From: Devosia sp. | GTDB lineage: Bacteria; Pseudomonadota; Alphaproteobacteria; Rhizobiales; Devosiaceae | DNA length: 64,000 bases | Assembly (NCBI RefSeq): GCF_017307495.1 | Contig: NZ_JAFKHE010000014.1 | Location: 62,001-126,000 of the forward strand | Direction of reading: 5' to 3' | Shown: positions 1-7,994 of the stretch, piece by piece | Layout: each line of letters begins with the position of its first letter | Numbering within the stretch: position 1 is the stretch's first letter | The notes under the pieces: model-generated | Seen by the model: only the letters and a program-made list of their open reading frames with translations | Database searches by the model: none | What the model was told of the DNA's origin: nothing | Position numbers and translations under genes: made by a program

Positions 1-161
1 AGGGTCGGGGCGACCTCGTGCCCTGGATCGTCGCGGCGCTCGCCGCCATCGCCACGTCGCGGCTCGTGGACGGCAACTGGTACATCATCGTCGGCGGCCT
101 CGCCGGCAGCCTCGCCGGCGCCGTGGCGGAATGGCTGAAGGAGCGCCGCCATGTCGCTTGA
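1..161 (+). CDS. azlC: AzlC-family branched-chain amino acid exporter, large subunit (C-terminal end only)
   Basis: The reading frame is open from the window edge (codons start at base 3) and ends in TGA at 159-161, giving the last 52 residues. They contain two hydrophobic stretches and end in a basic tail, as AzlC proteins do. AzlC and AzlD together form an inner-membrane exporter of branched-chain amino acids or analogues. The stop lies inside the azlD start region (11-base overlap), the usual azlCD coupling. The identification rests mostly on this neighbour. Confidence 0.75.
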   Translation, partial: GRGDLVPWIVAALAAIATSRLVDGNWYIIVGGLAGSLAGAVAEWLKERRHVA

Positions 162-453
162 CGCGCTGCTCGCCATCCTCGGCATGGCCGCCGTGACCTA
201 CGCCATCCGCGCCGGCGGCGTCGCGCTCGCCAGCCGCCTGCCCGAGACCGGGTTCATCGCCACCTGGATGCGCCACCTGCCCGGCGCAGTGCTGGCCGCG
301 CTCGTCGCCCCCGCCATCCTCGCGGGCGGCCCCGCCGAAGCCATTGCTGCCGCCACGACGGCCCTGATCCTGGTGCTGAGCCGCAATCTCTTCGCCGCCA
401 TGGCCGGCGGGGTGCTGGCGGTCTATCTTGCTCGCCTCGCGCTCGGGACCTGA
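151..453 (+). CDS. azlD: AzlD-family branched-chain amino acid transport subunit
   Basis: This 100-residue protein is almost wholly hydrophobic, with about four membrane segments, which is the size and shape of the small AzlD subunit. It keeps the family's early 'TYAIRAGG' segment near residues 16-23 and a 'RHLPGAVLAALVAPA' segment near residues 41-55. It would pair with AzlC in the inner membrane to export branched-chain amino acids. Its start overlaps the azlC stop by 11 bases, so the two are translationally coupled. The family call is firm; the exact substrate is not visible. Confidence 0.85.
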   Translation: MSLDALLAILGMAAVTYAIRAGGVALASRLPETGFIATWMRHLPGAVLAALVAPAILAGGPAEAIAAATTALILVLSRNLFAAMAGGVLAVYLARLALGT

Positions 454-507
454 CGGGAACGCGGATCCGGTCCCGGCCGTTGACCGAGCCAGCAGGGAGG
501 CAAGCCA

Positions 508-1095
508 ATGCAGACCATCTCCGAACTGTTCGACACCTTCGAGCACGCGACTGCCGCCGTGCACGCGCTGCACCAGGCCGGCATCTCGCATGCCGACATC
601 AGCCTCGTCGCCAACACCCCTCCGGACTATGAACGGGACGATGTCGGCGACGATGCGACGGCCGGCGCCGAGATCGGCGCCGGGCTCGGCGCCGCGGGCG
701 GGCTGATGGCTGGCCTCGGCATCATCGCCATCCCGGGCCTCGGCCCGGTGGTCGCCGGCGGCTGGCTGTTCGCCACCGCGGTCGGGTCGCTTGCCGGCGC
801 CAGCCTCGGCGCGGCAACCGGCGGACTGGTCGGCGCGCTCACCAGCGCCGGCGTGCCGGAGGCCAATGCCCACGCCCTCGTCGAGGGCGTGCGCGGCGGC
901 GGTGCCATCGTCACCGCGCGGGTCGACGAAGCCCATGCCGGGCCGGCCACCGCGATCCTCAGGCACGCGCCGGGCAGCCGGGCCGCAATCCCCGAACCGA
1001 CCGAACCCTCACAGGAAGGCCAGGTCATCGAGGAGGTCGAGCATCATCGCCGGCCGGAGCCCGAACCCGAGCCCCGCGTGCCGCCGATCGTCTGA
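508..1095 (+). CDS. General-stress-protein-like glycine-rich protein
   Basis: This 195-residue protein follows a good ribosome site (AGGGAGG about 10 bases before ATG). Residues 1-35 resemble the start of the general stress protein 17M-like domain, a small alpha/beta fold seen in stress-induced proteins. Residues 50-115 are glycine/alanine-rich and hydrophobic, like a glycine zipper that could insert into a membrane. The tail is acidic and proline-rich. Nothing catalytic is visible. It is the last intact host gene before the interrupted tRNA. The domain assignment is by resemblance only. Confidence 0.75.
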   Translation: MQTISELFDTFEHATAAVHALHQAGISHADISLVANTPPDYERDDVGDDATAGAEIGAGLGAAGGLMAGLGIIAIPGLGPVVAGGWLFATAVGSLAGASLGAATGGLVGALTSAGVPEANAHALVEGVRGGGAIVTARVDEAHAGPATAILRHAPGSRAAIPEPTEPSQEGQVIEEVEHHRRPEPEPEPRVPPIV

Positions 1096-1151
1096 TCCAC
1101 CAGCACCCCAGACTTGCCTGGGCCAGGGCGGAATGCTACGGCCATGCCCGC

Positions 1152-1195
1152 GCCCCTGTGGTGGAATTGGTAGACGCAGCGGACTCAAAATCCGC
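1152..1195 (+). pseudogene. tRNA-Leu(CAA), 5' part, interrupted by an integrative element
   Basis: Bases 1152-1158 form the 5' acceptor strand, followed by a leucine-type D arm and the anticodon stem-loop. The stem is 1179-1183 with 1191-1195, and the CAA anticodon is at 1186-1188. After 1195 the sequence stops matching any tRNA. The missing variable arm, T arm and 3' acceptor strand with CCA are at 8288-8328. Joining 1152-1195 to 8288-8328 gives an 85-nt class II tRNA-Leu whose acceptor strands pair fully, with one G-U. The 5' piece cannot be functional alone. Confidence 0.92.
1183..1195 (+). repeat. Left attachment-site core (attL)
   Basis: The 13 bases ACTCAAAATCCGC are repeated exactly at 8275-8287. 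They cover the anticodon loop and the 3' side of the anticodon stem of the host tRNA-Leu. Sequence on either side differs between the two copies, as expected for the crossover core of a tyrosine integrase. Confidence 0.85.
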
Positions 1196-1979
1196 ATGAA
1201 CGTCTCCTTAGGCGATCTCGGGTATGTCCCCATGTCGCTACACATATGATTTTGCAAGCCTTTTCCTCCCTGTCAAGTGGCCCAATTCGGCGAGCCAGAG
1301 GGTCGCCATATGGTGACGCGGATTTTGTGACGGTGGGCACAACAATGCTGGACTGTGACCAGCGGTGTGACCAAGCGCTCTCCAACGGGGGGGTGAACAG
1401 CGGTTTTGGGCGACGGCAGCTGTGGTAGTGATCCCTGCAACCGTACTGACTTGGCTGGCCATAAGCCGCCCCCGGGAACTGGACCGCTGTGCGCTGACGC
1501 CCGAGGAACGCAATCGTGCGATTGCGGCTTGGGAGACCCGACAACTGGAAAAGGCCGGGCGCTCCGTGGGCAGTTCGGATCAGGCCCGGACCGCCACTGC
1601 CTGCGAACCGCTGCCGCCTGACACGGCGTTTATGCTGGACCTATGGGGTGCCCCGCCGCCAAGGAGGCGCTACGGCGCTCTAAGGGCAGCATCTGCGAGC
1701 GAAGCCAGGATGTTCGCATGGAACCGGGATATAGCGGAAGGAATGAAGAAATCGCCACGTAGCCCCCCGGGGGCGACCGCCAGAGCGGATTGAACCCAGT
1801 GAGGTCCCGTCTGAGCCCCAGGATTTCTGGCAACTTCTGAGAGATAACGCAAGCCAATGTATACCCCCCTGTTGTCACTCGGAACCGATTGACTTTGCAC
1901 CACCGATGGGGCGCAGTGCGGTCCCTCAATAGCTAACGCTTGCGTTACGTATTGGGCGAATTCGCTTGGGGGGTGAACA
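1196..1979. other. Left end of the element, no convincing gene
   Basis: I see no gene here that I would defend. A frame at 1422-1793 (+) is open for 123 codons, and part of it looks protein-like, but it has no ribosome site and its second half is low-quality. The stretch holds four GTGAC motifs between 1313 and 1371 and an AT-rich leader before the gene at 1980. Confidence 0.5.
1313..1371. promoter_or_regulatory. Cluster of GTGAC motifs near attL, possible recombinase arm sites
   Basis: GTGAC occurs at 1313, 1327, 1355 and 1367, all on the same strand. The right end of the element has five more copies within 46 bases (8161-8206). Clustering at both ends is what arm-type binding sites of a tyrosine integrase, or of its excision factor, would look like. 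The repeats are seen; the function is inferred. Confidence 0.4.
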
Positions 1980-2930
1980 ATGAAGTACAACCTTGTGGCG
2001 CTTACTCTTGCGGGAGTTCTTGCGGCAAGTCACGCTCATGCTCAAGACGGCTTCTTCCGCGAGACAGATCGACTGACAAGTAAGCAGGCTACATATCTGA
2101 GCCATCACGCCCAGGACGGTGCGGCGTGTGTCAACACCAAATTGGAAGTCCTGCCTCTGTTACAGCTGGTTGAGTTGGAAGCCCTTGCCTACGACTGTTC
2201 CAGTGGCCAGCCCTTGGCGTTTCGCGTCCCCAACTTCGGAACAGAGTTTATTGCACGGGCTCTATTTAACGATGTTGAGTTTTACGTCGGATTTTCACTT
2301 GCTGGATACAAGAACCTAGCTAGAGGGACCGTATCGTCCCTTCAAAGCGTCCCTCGCCTGCACACGATCAAGGTGCTGTATCAACTGGCGAGCGGCATTG
2401 ACGCACTGGTGGAGTACAATATTGATGAGCCCGCATTCCAAGACTACGTTCGCCCACTACTGCGAGCTATGCCACGGCCGGACTATTTCTCTGCCGACGG
2501 GCAGGCGATTGTAGCCGAGCGAGCAATACAACAACAACTGGCGGAGGCCCGGGAAAGAGAGGCGGCAGCACGAGAAAGAGAGGCGGAGGCTCGGAAGAAA
2601 GAGGCAGCAGCACGGGAGAGAGAGGCGGAGGCTAAGAAGAACCCGAACCCGCTTCGGGATAGCCTCGTGTCGCAGCTTCGCGGCTGCGTGGCTTTGCCAG
2701 CTGGCGCTGCGGAGGCCGACGCGCGGGCGACGTTCAGATTTTCGGTGGACGCTAGTGGCTATCTTGTTGGCCGCCCAGAAATGATTGGCAGTCCGCGCAA
2801 CTCATCCGAGTACGACTTCGCTACGGCTGTCTCACGAGCACTTCAACGATGTGGCCCCTTCCTTCTGGACCCGTTGCCGGTTGATTTCGGTCAGGACTTG
2901 GAGATCACATTTGCTGCCATCGGGTTCTGA
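1980..2930 (+). CDS. Secreted or periplasmic protein with coiled coil and TolA-like C-terminal domain
   Basis: This 316-residue protein has a signal peptide: a basic start, a hydrophobic run and an Ala-His-Ala-Gln cleavage region near residue 22. Residues 23-175 are an unrecognised globular domain. Residues 180-222 are a highly charged Glu/Arg/Ala/Lys helix of near-repeats ('AREREA', 'ARKKEA'). Residues 225-316 resemble a TolA/TonB-type C-terminal domain, with the cysteine after the first helix and a final beta-strand run. The layout suggests an envelope protein spanning part of the periplasm. Its GC content is lower than that of host genes. Its role on the element is unknown. Confidence 0.8.
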   Translation: MKYNLVALTLAGVLAASHAHAQDGFFRETDRLTSKQATYLSHHAQDGAACVNTKLEVLPLLQLVELEALAYDCSSGQPLAFRVPNFGTEFIARALFNDVEFYVGFSLAGYKNLARGTVSSLQSVPRLHTIKVLYQLASGIDALVEYNIDEPAFQDYVRPLLRAMPRPDYFSADGQAIVAERAIQQQLAEAREREAAAREREAEARKKEAAAREREAEAKKNPNPLRDSLVSQLRGCVALPAGAAEADARATFRFSVDASGYLVGRPEMIGSPRNSSEYDFATAVSRALQRCGPFLLDPLPVDFGQDLEITFAAIGF

Positions 2931-3359
2931 ACTTTTCCACTGGCTTCGTCCGAGGGTGGCAAAGTGCCCCCCTGCCTTAACCCGTAGTCCAACCCTATGG
3001 GATCAACGGCAGCTGCATATTGCTCCCCGAGCAGATCCTAGAGGTCAACGAAGCGAGCCCAGCTGCCACCCGTTCCTTGATGGGGGAGTTGGGCCACTTC
3101 GCGATTGCCGCCTGAGGCGACAACGCCGCGCCGGTTTCCCCCCAGGTGCCCGTCCCCGGAACTCATACGGCACGCACCGCTGCCCGGAAAGATGTGGTGT
3201 CGCTGCCCTACCTCCTTGCCAGCCGTTCGCGAAGCCAAACAGGAAGCATCCAACCGGCGCCCCCGAAGGCGACACCGCAGACGGCGCACCTCGGACCTGA
3301 CGAAACAGGGGTCTCAGAAATCAAGACCCCTCGGGGCTGGCAGCAGGCAGGGTCCACAC

Positions 3360-3530
3360 CTAAAAAGCCCCACCAGGACCTGCAACTCCGAAATTGCCCA
3401 GAAGCCCGCCGAGCATCGTGCCGAGGCAGACCCCAGCTAAGGCGACCCATGTACGCGGCGACCGCAACACTCGCTGCCATATCGAACGGTGGAGGGTGGG
3501 TTGGTTCTTGTTGTCGGGTGACGTGCTCAT
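3360..3530 (-). CDS. Possible small single-pass membrane protein
   Basis: From the ATG at 3530 the frame encodes 56 residues. A polar, basic N-terminal half is followed by one hydrophobic glycine-rich segment near residues 28-50, which could span the membrane. There is only a weak AGGT upstream as a ribosome site. Nothing similar is known to me. The amino-acid pattern is the only support, and it may be a chance frame. Confidence 0.28.
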   Translation of the reverse strand: MSTSPDNKNQPTLHRSIWQRVLRSPRTWVALAGVCLGTMLGGLLGNFGVAGPGGAF

Positions 3531-3824
3531 GCCAGGCGACCTAGCAGGTTGAAGCTGAAGGCGCCAACTCTCCTGCCGACGGACCACCACGGCCGCTTGA
3601 GACCATTACCCCGTACCTTAGGAGAAGGCCCCCCTTGGTTATATAGGGGTATGTCTGGGGTGCTCCCCCGGCTGCTTATGAGCGTTCCGTGGGGTTGCCC
3701 CTCCCCTCCCACCCCTCCCACCTGATTTGATCAGGGTCACCTAGAAATGGTGGAGAAATCCGAGAGGACGAACTCAACCATTGATGCGCTGACAAATCCC
3801 CCCGCCACGTCAGCTCTCTGGATG

Positions 3825-3851
3825 CCGACCACGGCCTCGTCGGTTTTTTTT
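3825..3851 (+). terminator. Weak rho-independent terminator candidate
   Basis: CCGAC (3825-3829) can pair with GTCGG (3839-3843) around a nine-base loop, followed directly by eight T. The stem is short. It could end transcripts entering from the left half of the element before the serine recombinase gene. Confidence 0.35.
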
Positions 3852-3997
3852 CGAGGAGAGGCAAGCCGGGAACGTACCCCGTCCTCGGCTGTCGCTGTCC
3901 ACCAATGTATACTTTCTGGCACAACCCTCTTGACCCGTACCCATCGCGTCCACTAACTATCTGGACATTACAGTCTTAAGGAAAAGGGTACATCACA

Positions 3998-4561
3998 ATG
4001 GCAATCGTCGGCTACGCCCGCGTCTCCTCGGGGCAGCAGGACCACACCACGCAGGTGGAGCGGCTCAAGGCTGCGGGGGCGGAGAAGGTCTTCGCGGAGA
4101 AGCGGTCCGGACTGGACACGGATCGTGCTGAACTCCTCCGCTGCCTCGACTACGTGCGGGAGGGAGACGTGCTGGTGGTCACCAAGCTGGATCGCCTCGC
4201 CCGGTCTACCGCCGACCTCTACAAGATCGTCTCGGGGTTGGAGGCCAAGGGTGTGGCATTCAAGGTGCTTGACGATGCTGCCGTGGACACCACGTCGCGC
4301 ACCGGGAAGCTCGTCATGGGCATCCTCGCCCTCATAGCTGAGTTTGAGACCGCTATCCGCAAGGAGCGGCAGATGGAGGGGATCGCGAAGGCGAAGGCAG
4401 AGGGCAGGACTGGCGGGCGTCCAAGGCAGGTGACCGACGAGGTCCGCGAGACCATCCTCCGTTTGCGGGCCGAGGGATTGAGCATCCGCGCTATCGCCGC
4501 TCAGGTTGGTCTCTCGAAAGCGACAATCCAGAAGGTGGTCCCGCTGGCGGGCGGGGAGTAA
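3998..4561 (+). CDS. Resolvase/invertase-family serine recombinase
   Basis: This 187-residue protein has the length and layout of small Tn3-type resolvases and DNA invertases. Arg8 and catalytic Ser10 lie in the 'YARVSS' start motif. 'KLDRLARS' near residue 66 carries the conserved arginines, and the dimer helix contains the 'EFETAIRKER' type motif near residues 116-125. A helix-turn-helix DNA-binding domain occupies residues 145-182 ('GLSIRAIAAQVGLSKATIQ'). It cuts and rejoins DNA through a phosphoserine link, usually to resolve dimers or invert segments. No partner invertible segment is evident, so its target is unknown. Confidence 0.92.
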   Translation: MAIVGYARVSSGQQDHTTQVERLKAAGAEKVFAEKRSGLDTDRAELLRCLDYVREGDVLVVTKLDRLARSTADLYKIVSGLEAKGVAFKVLDDAAVDTTSRTGKLVMGILALIAEFETAIRKERQMEGIAKAKAEGRTGGRPRQVTDEVRETILRLRAEGLSIRAIAAQVGLSKATIQKVVPLAGGE

Positions 4562-4664
4562 GCTCGGAGACCGTCGCTTCCGCGTGAGGCCGGGGGCTCT
4601 CGGACCTACAGCGCCGCTGCCCCTATGTGGGCACCCCATCGGTTTATGCTTCGGATACCCCGCG

Positions 4665-5516
4665 CTAGAAGGGTATTTCGTCCGCCATGACGTCGAGGTT
4701 TAGCACTTCGCGAAACGTGCCCTCGGAAGTGGCGATTTCGAGCGTTGCGTGACCCACCATCCGGTAGTTGTCCTTTGCCTCGGTGCCGTCGAACTTGGAC
4801 CACACACGCTTTCTTCCGAGCAACTTGAGTGGTGCCCAGGCGCCCGGCGATAGCCTAGTCACAGGCGGCTTTAGGAAGTGACGCAACACGTAGTCGTCGA
4901 GGTCGGACTGAGTTGAGGGACATTCCTCTGCACCTTGTGAGTATTCCCAGCCTCCGCCCGTGTGGAGGTAGATCGCCTCTATCTCAGGCGACCGCTTCTC
5001 GGTGCGATTGTGCATATCTAGGGTCATGCTCACTTCGGCAGTCGCTCTCCACTCTTTCTTGTTGAGGAAGCCGCTGGTCTCCTTCAACTGCACAGTCAGC
5101 GGCACCGCTGTCCGCCTCTCCATCTCAGCTATGAGCCAATCAATCTCGGGGGCAAGGAGCCGCTTGAGCGTCTGGATGGACCCGCCGTAGACGAGGTGTC
5201 GATGGTGTTTCAGATCGAATGGGATATCTCCGGCATCGCTAGTCAGCAAAGTGCATAACTTGCCGCATGCGTGGGCGTAGCCCACCTCATAAAACACGTT
5301 CGGGTTTCGACCTGTCATGTCGGCGATGATGAAGTCGGCGGCGTCAATTTGCCGGTAGATGCGTTCCAGCATGGTCTCACTGAAAACCTGCTCGTCCACG
5401 CGCTCGGCGACAACCCCTCGCTCGGTTGCTGTAGCTTGGATGCCGAGCTTGTAGACGTCGTCGAATGATACATCGAACGGCATCAACACGAACGCGAATG
5501 GTTTCACCAAGCCCAC
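4665..5516 (-). CDS. TIR-like / nucleoside 2-deoxyribosyltransferase-like protein
   Basis: A GTG start follows GAGGGAGA and gives 283 residues. Residues 7-125 show the Rossmann-like pattern of the nucleoside deoxyribosyltransferase/TIR-like group: 'VLMPF' at 10-14, 'ADFIIADMTGRNPNVFYEVG' near 60-79 with Asp66 and candidate catalytic Glu77, then 'GYAHA'. Proteins of this group bind or hydrolyse nucleotides such as NAD+ and often act as effectors in antiphage systems. Residues 140-283 form a second, beta-rich domain I do not recognise, which could be a sensor. The gene lies 77 bases downstream of a HEPN-like gene in the same direction, suggesting one unit. The fold is confident; a defence role is inferred. 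Confidence 0.78.
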   Translation of the reverse strand: MGLVKPFAFVLMPFDVSFDDVYKLGIQATATERGVVAERVDEQVFSETMLERIYRQIDAADFIIADMTGRNPNVFYEVGYAHACGKLCTLLTSDAGDIPFDLKHHRHLVYGGSIQTLKRLLAPEIDWLIAEMERRTAVPLTVQLKETSGFLNKKEWRATAEVSMTLDMHNRTEKRSPEIEAIYLHTGGGWEYSQGAEECPSTQSDLDDYVLRHFLKPPVTRLSPGAWAPLKLLGRKRVWSKFDGTEAKDNYRMVGHATLEIATSEGTFREVLNLDVMADEIPF

Positions 5517-5593
5517 TGGCTATCTCCCTCGGCGCGGCCGCGCGGCGTCGAACCCGTGCTCGTACTCTCTCGCAGCGGCCCTCTTCTTCTCGA

Positions 5594-6379
5594 TTACAGC
5601 ACGGTCTTCGTAACCTTGCGAACGCCCGCGATGAGTTCCTCGACGTCCTCGCGTGAAGGCTCGGTGGCCTTCTTGTGGTCGCACTTGTTCCGCAAGTCGG
5701 CCAGATGCTGCACGAACCTCCACTGCACTACGTCCACAACGGATGCCGACTTCAAAGCCTCGTTCAAGTCAGCGATGCTAGGGTCCTTCTTCCGGACCGT
5801 TATCCGGTGGCGATCGCAGACGGCTGCCAAGTGCCCTTCCAAGACCACCCCGGCTACGGCACCTGCGCCCCTTTGGAAGCCTTTCCCGTTGAGTTCCTCA
5901 GCCGCATGAAGCTCGTCGTCAAGCACATCGGCATGGACGAGTGTCTTGATGTCGAACAGGGTACTAGTGAACCGGCGAGCTAGGCCCTGGACTATCGAGA
6001 ATTGCTGCGTCATCGGGTGCAGAGCCGCCGACTTATCGACGACAACGTGGTCGTCCCATCTGGTCACTCGTGTCCCGCGAAGGTAATCGCTGATCGTGTA
6101 TGTTGAGTGCGTAAGGTCCTTCCGCGCACCCGCTGGCGCGTACAGCGCACGAAAGTCGGCCACGCGCTCGGGAAGTACCTGAGCTAGAAGCGCCAAGCTC
6201 TCCGAATACCAACCTTGGTACTCGAGCACGAAGTTAGGGAGCTTCGTGATCTCCTTCCCATTGAGGGTCTTCTGAACCTCGGCATCGGGACTGATCTCTT
6301 TTTGCATTGCGATCGTCAGCAATGCCCCCTTCTCAATTAATCGGTCCATGTCCTTTGAGTACTTCTGTGCAGTATCCAC
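5594..6379 (-). CDS. HEPN-like protein with Rx4H motif, partner of the TIR-like gene
   Basis: A GTG start with GGGGG upstream gives 261 mostly helical residues. I recognise a widespread uncharacterised family with a conserved middle ('WYSESLALL', 'YTISDYLRG') and C-terminal half ('GAGAVAGVVLEGHLAAVC', 'LADLRNKCDH'). Arg230 and His235 form an Rx4H motif typical of HEPN domains, many of which are RNases in toxin or defence systems. It is the first gene of a two-gene unit with the TIR-like gene. The HEPN call rests on the motif and helical context. RNase activity is not shown. Confidence 0.7.
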   Translation of the reverse strand: MDTAQKYSKDMDRLIEKGALLTIAMQKEISPDAEVQKTLNGKEITKLPNFVLEYQGWYSESLALLAQVLPERVADFRALYAPAGARKDLTHSTYTISDYLRGTRVTRWDDHVVVDKSAALHPMTQQFSIVQGLARRFTSTLFDIKTLVHADVLDDELHAAEELNGKGFQRGAGAVAGVVLEGHLAAVCDRHRITVRKKDPSIADLNEALKSASVVDVVQWRFVQHLADLRNKCDHKKATEPSREDVEELIAGVRKVTKTVL

Positions 6380-6585
6380 CGTTAGCCCCCGTTCCCAGTC
6401 CAGTAGATGCTTAGGGCAAGTTCAGGACTTACGGAAGGCGACACGCCACCCGGATGGCCCGCACCAATGGGGTCTTTCGTCGCCAACATGAACATATTGG
6501 GGCCACCAGCGGCTCTTGCTGCTGGTCGTAATGGAGGGCTCTGGGTCGCAGATCGCAGTGCTGCTGACTGAGCCCTCCACTTCGC

Positions 6586-7608
6586 TCACAGCCTTCCTTC
6601 GAGGGCACCTAGCAGGCCGTCGAGACTATCGGGCCTGATCTGCATGTAGCGCATGGTGGTAGCGATGGAGGAGTGCCCCATCCATTCCATCACGAGCTTC
6701 ACAGGGGCGTTGCCAAGCACGAGCCGGGTGCAGCACGTGTGGCGCATGGTGTGGGGCGTCACGTCCGGGAACCCAAGGTCCCCCTGCATGGACCGCCAGC
6801 GGTGTGTGAAGGTGTTCTTGTTCATGCTCGCCCACGGCCCAACGCTGTCGGGGTGTGCCCGCTTCCAGTCGGTGAGCCATGCCCGGACCCGCTTGGTGAG
6901 CGGCACGGTGCGCGGCTTGAACGTCTTGGTCTGCCAGAACGTGACGTTGGCGAAGTCCTTGCCGAAGTGGTCCCACTTGACCGGGATTGCCTCCGCGAAG
7001 CACCGAGCGCCGCTGTCGATCAGGAACATGGTGAGCCCGTAGGCCCGCTCATAGTCCGAGTTGCGCCAGTAGGCGAGGATCACTGCCTCCTCCTTCTGGT
7101 CGATGAAGCGGAACTTGGTTTTCTCCTCGCGCCTCCACTTGATGACCGGCACCTTGTCCAGCGCCCCGGCGTTGACCGCCGTGGTCAGGAGCTTGGACAG
7201 CGCCGCGATCTTGCGGTTGACCGTCCCCGGCGCGTTCCCTTTCTCCGCCAGCGACACCGCGTAGTCCGCAATGTCGGGGGCGAGGACGGTCCGCACGTCC
7301 TTGGCCCGCCCGAAGTGGTCCACGGCGCACTTGCCGTTGATCTTGAGCGTGCGAGCGGCCCGCATGTCGTCCCATTCGGTGCGGCATACGTGGTCGAACA
7401 GGTTGCCGAGGTTCGACAGGTCGCGGGTCGCGCTGCCGGGCCTCGACGCCGTGCGGGTTTCGGGGATGGGCTTGCCCTGCTCGATGGCAAGGCGGGCTTG
7501 GGCTTCCCACGCCTCAGCCTGCACCTTGGTTGGAAAGGTGGGGCGTAGACGCGCACCCCCCGCCAGCCGCACGTCCGCTTGCCAGCTTTTTCCCCTCAGT
7601 CGAGCCAT
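6586..7608 (-). CDS. int: Tyrosine recombinase/integrase of the element
   Basis: This 340-residue protein has a SAM-like core-binding domain (about residues 60-150) and a catalytic domain. An active-site arginine lies near residue 205 ('SGARCFAEA'), His286-x-x-Arg289 in 'PHTMRHT', His312 in 'MGHSSIATT' and nucleophile Tyr321 ('MRYM'). It catalyses site-specific integration and excision through a 3'-phosphotyrosine link. It lies 0.7 kb from attR and overlaps the regulator gene upstream by 13 bases, so the two are co-transcribed. Given the tRNA-Leu anticodon-loop junctions, this is the enzyme that inserted the element. Confidence 0.95.
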   Translation of the reverse strand: MARLRGKSWQADVRLAGGARLRPTFPTKVQAEAWEAQARLAIEQGKPIPETRTASRPGSATRDLSNLGNLFDHVCRTEWDDMRAARTLKINGKCAVDHFGRAKDVRTVLAPDIADYAVSLAEKGNAPGTVNRKIAALSKLLTTAVNAGALDKVPVIKWRREEKTKFRFIDQKEEAVILAYWRNSDYERAYGLTMFLIDSGARCFAEAIPVKWDHFGKDFANVTFWQTKTFKPRTVPLTKRVRAWLTDWKRAHPDSVGPWASMNKNTFTHRWRSMQGDLGFPDVTPHTMRHTCCTRLVLGNAPVKLVMEWMGHSSIATTMRYMQIRPDSLDGLLGALEGRL

Positions 7609-7988
7609 AGCGGTGCCCTCCCGCGAAGGATGGACGACAGACGCTCCGCCAACGCGCGACCCTTTTGCGTCGGGGCGACGATCTTCGCCCGTGTGCTGTG
7701 CGGATCGGGGAAATGCGTGAGCAAGTCGAGGCCACCGCGACGGCCACCCGCCTCGTCGTCCAGATACGACACCTGCGACAGGGCCAACGCATTGCGGGAC
7801 ACCGCAGACCGCGTCAGTCGCGTGGGCGGCACAAGGTCAGCCAGATTGACACCGGGCCGAGCCAACACGAGCAAGAGCACGTGCAACTGACCAAGCTCCA
7901 TGCGGGGATAAGTTTGGCGGAGTTCTTTCACGATGGTGGCCAGCAGGACCATGTCCCGGCGCACCTTGTCCTCATCGACTTTAGCCAC
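7596..7988 (-). CDS. MarR-like winged-helix regulator preceding the integrase
   Basis: I place the start at GTG 7988 because GGAGGG lies six bases upstream. A longer frame exists but simply translates the tRNA. The 130-residue product has a helix-turn-helix near residues 35-75 ('NLADLVPPTRLTRSAVSRN'), a wing-like region and a C-terminal helix ('TQKGRALAERLSSIL'), matching MarR-type regulators. Its stop overlaps the integrase start by 13 bases. It probably controls the integrase operon or acts in excision. The family is likely; the target is inferred. Confidence 0.78.
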   Translation of the reverse strand: MAKVDEDKVRRDMVLLATIVKELRQTYPRMELGQLHVLLLVLARPGVNLADLVPPTRLTRSAVSRNALALSQVSYLDDEAGGRRGGLDLLTHFPDPHSTRAKIVAPTQKGRALAERLSSILRGRAPLWLD

Positions 7989-7994
7989 GATGAG

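Larger units (their letters stand above)
2931..3997. other. 1.07-kb stretch of the element with no firm gene
   Basis: Several short frames are open on both strands, but none has both a ribosome site and protein-like composition. The best is a possible small membrane protein on the minus strand (3360-3530, listed separately). A weak terminator-like hairpin lies at 3825-3851. A 5-bp inverted repeat (GTCCA/TGGAC, 9-base loop) sits about 25 bases before the serine recombinase start and could belong to its regulatory or recombination site. Nothing else is recognisable. Confidence 0.5.

Noticed and set aside
1422..1793. A 123-codon frame in the left end of the element.
   Set aside because: No ribosome site. 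Part is protein-like ('LTPEERNRAIAAWETRQLEKAG'), but the rest is not. It is not strong enough to list as a gene.
1854..3912. The 11-mer CCAATGTATAC at 1854 and 3902, both ahead of genes.
   Set aside because: In a 7-kb element such an 11-mer repeat is expected by chance, and the flanks differ. I see no wider repeat around either copy.
4665..6379. The HEPN/TIR-like pair as a classical Thoeris or CRISPR-ancillary system.
   Set aside because: There is no SIR2-like or CARF domain and no cas gene, and the TIR-like gene is not of the usual ThsB type by eye. So I leave it as unassigned.
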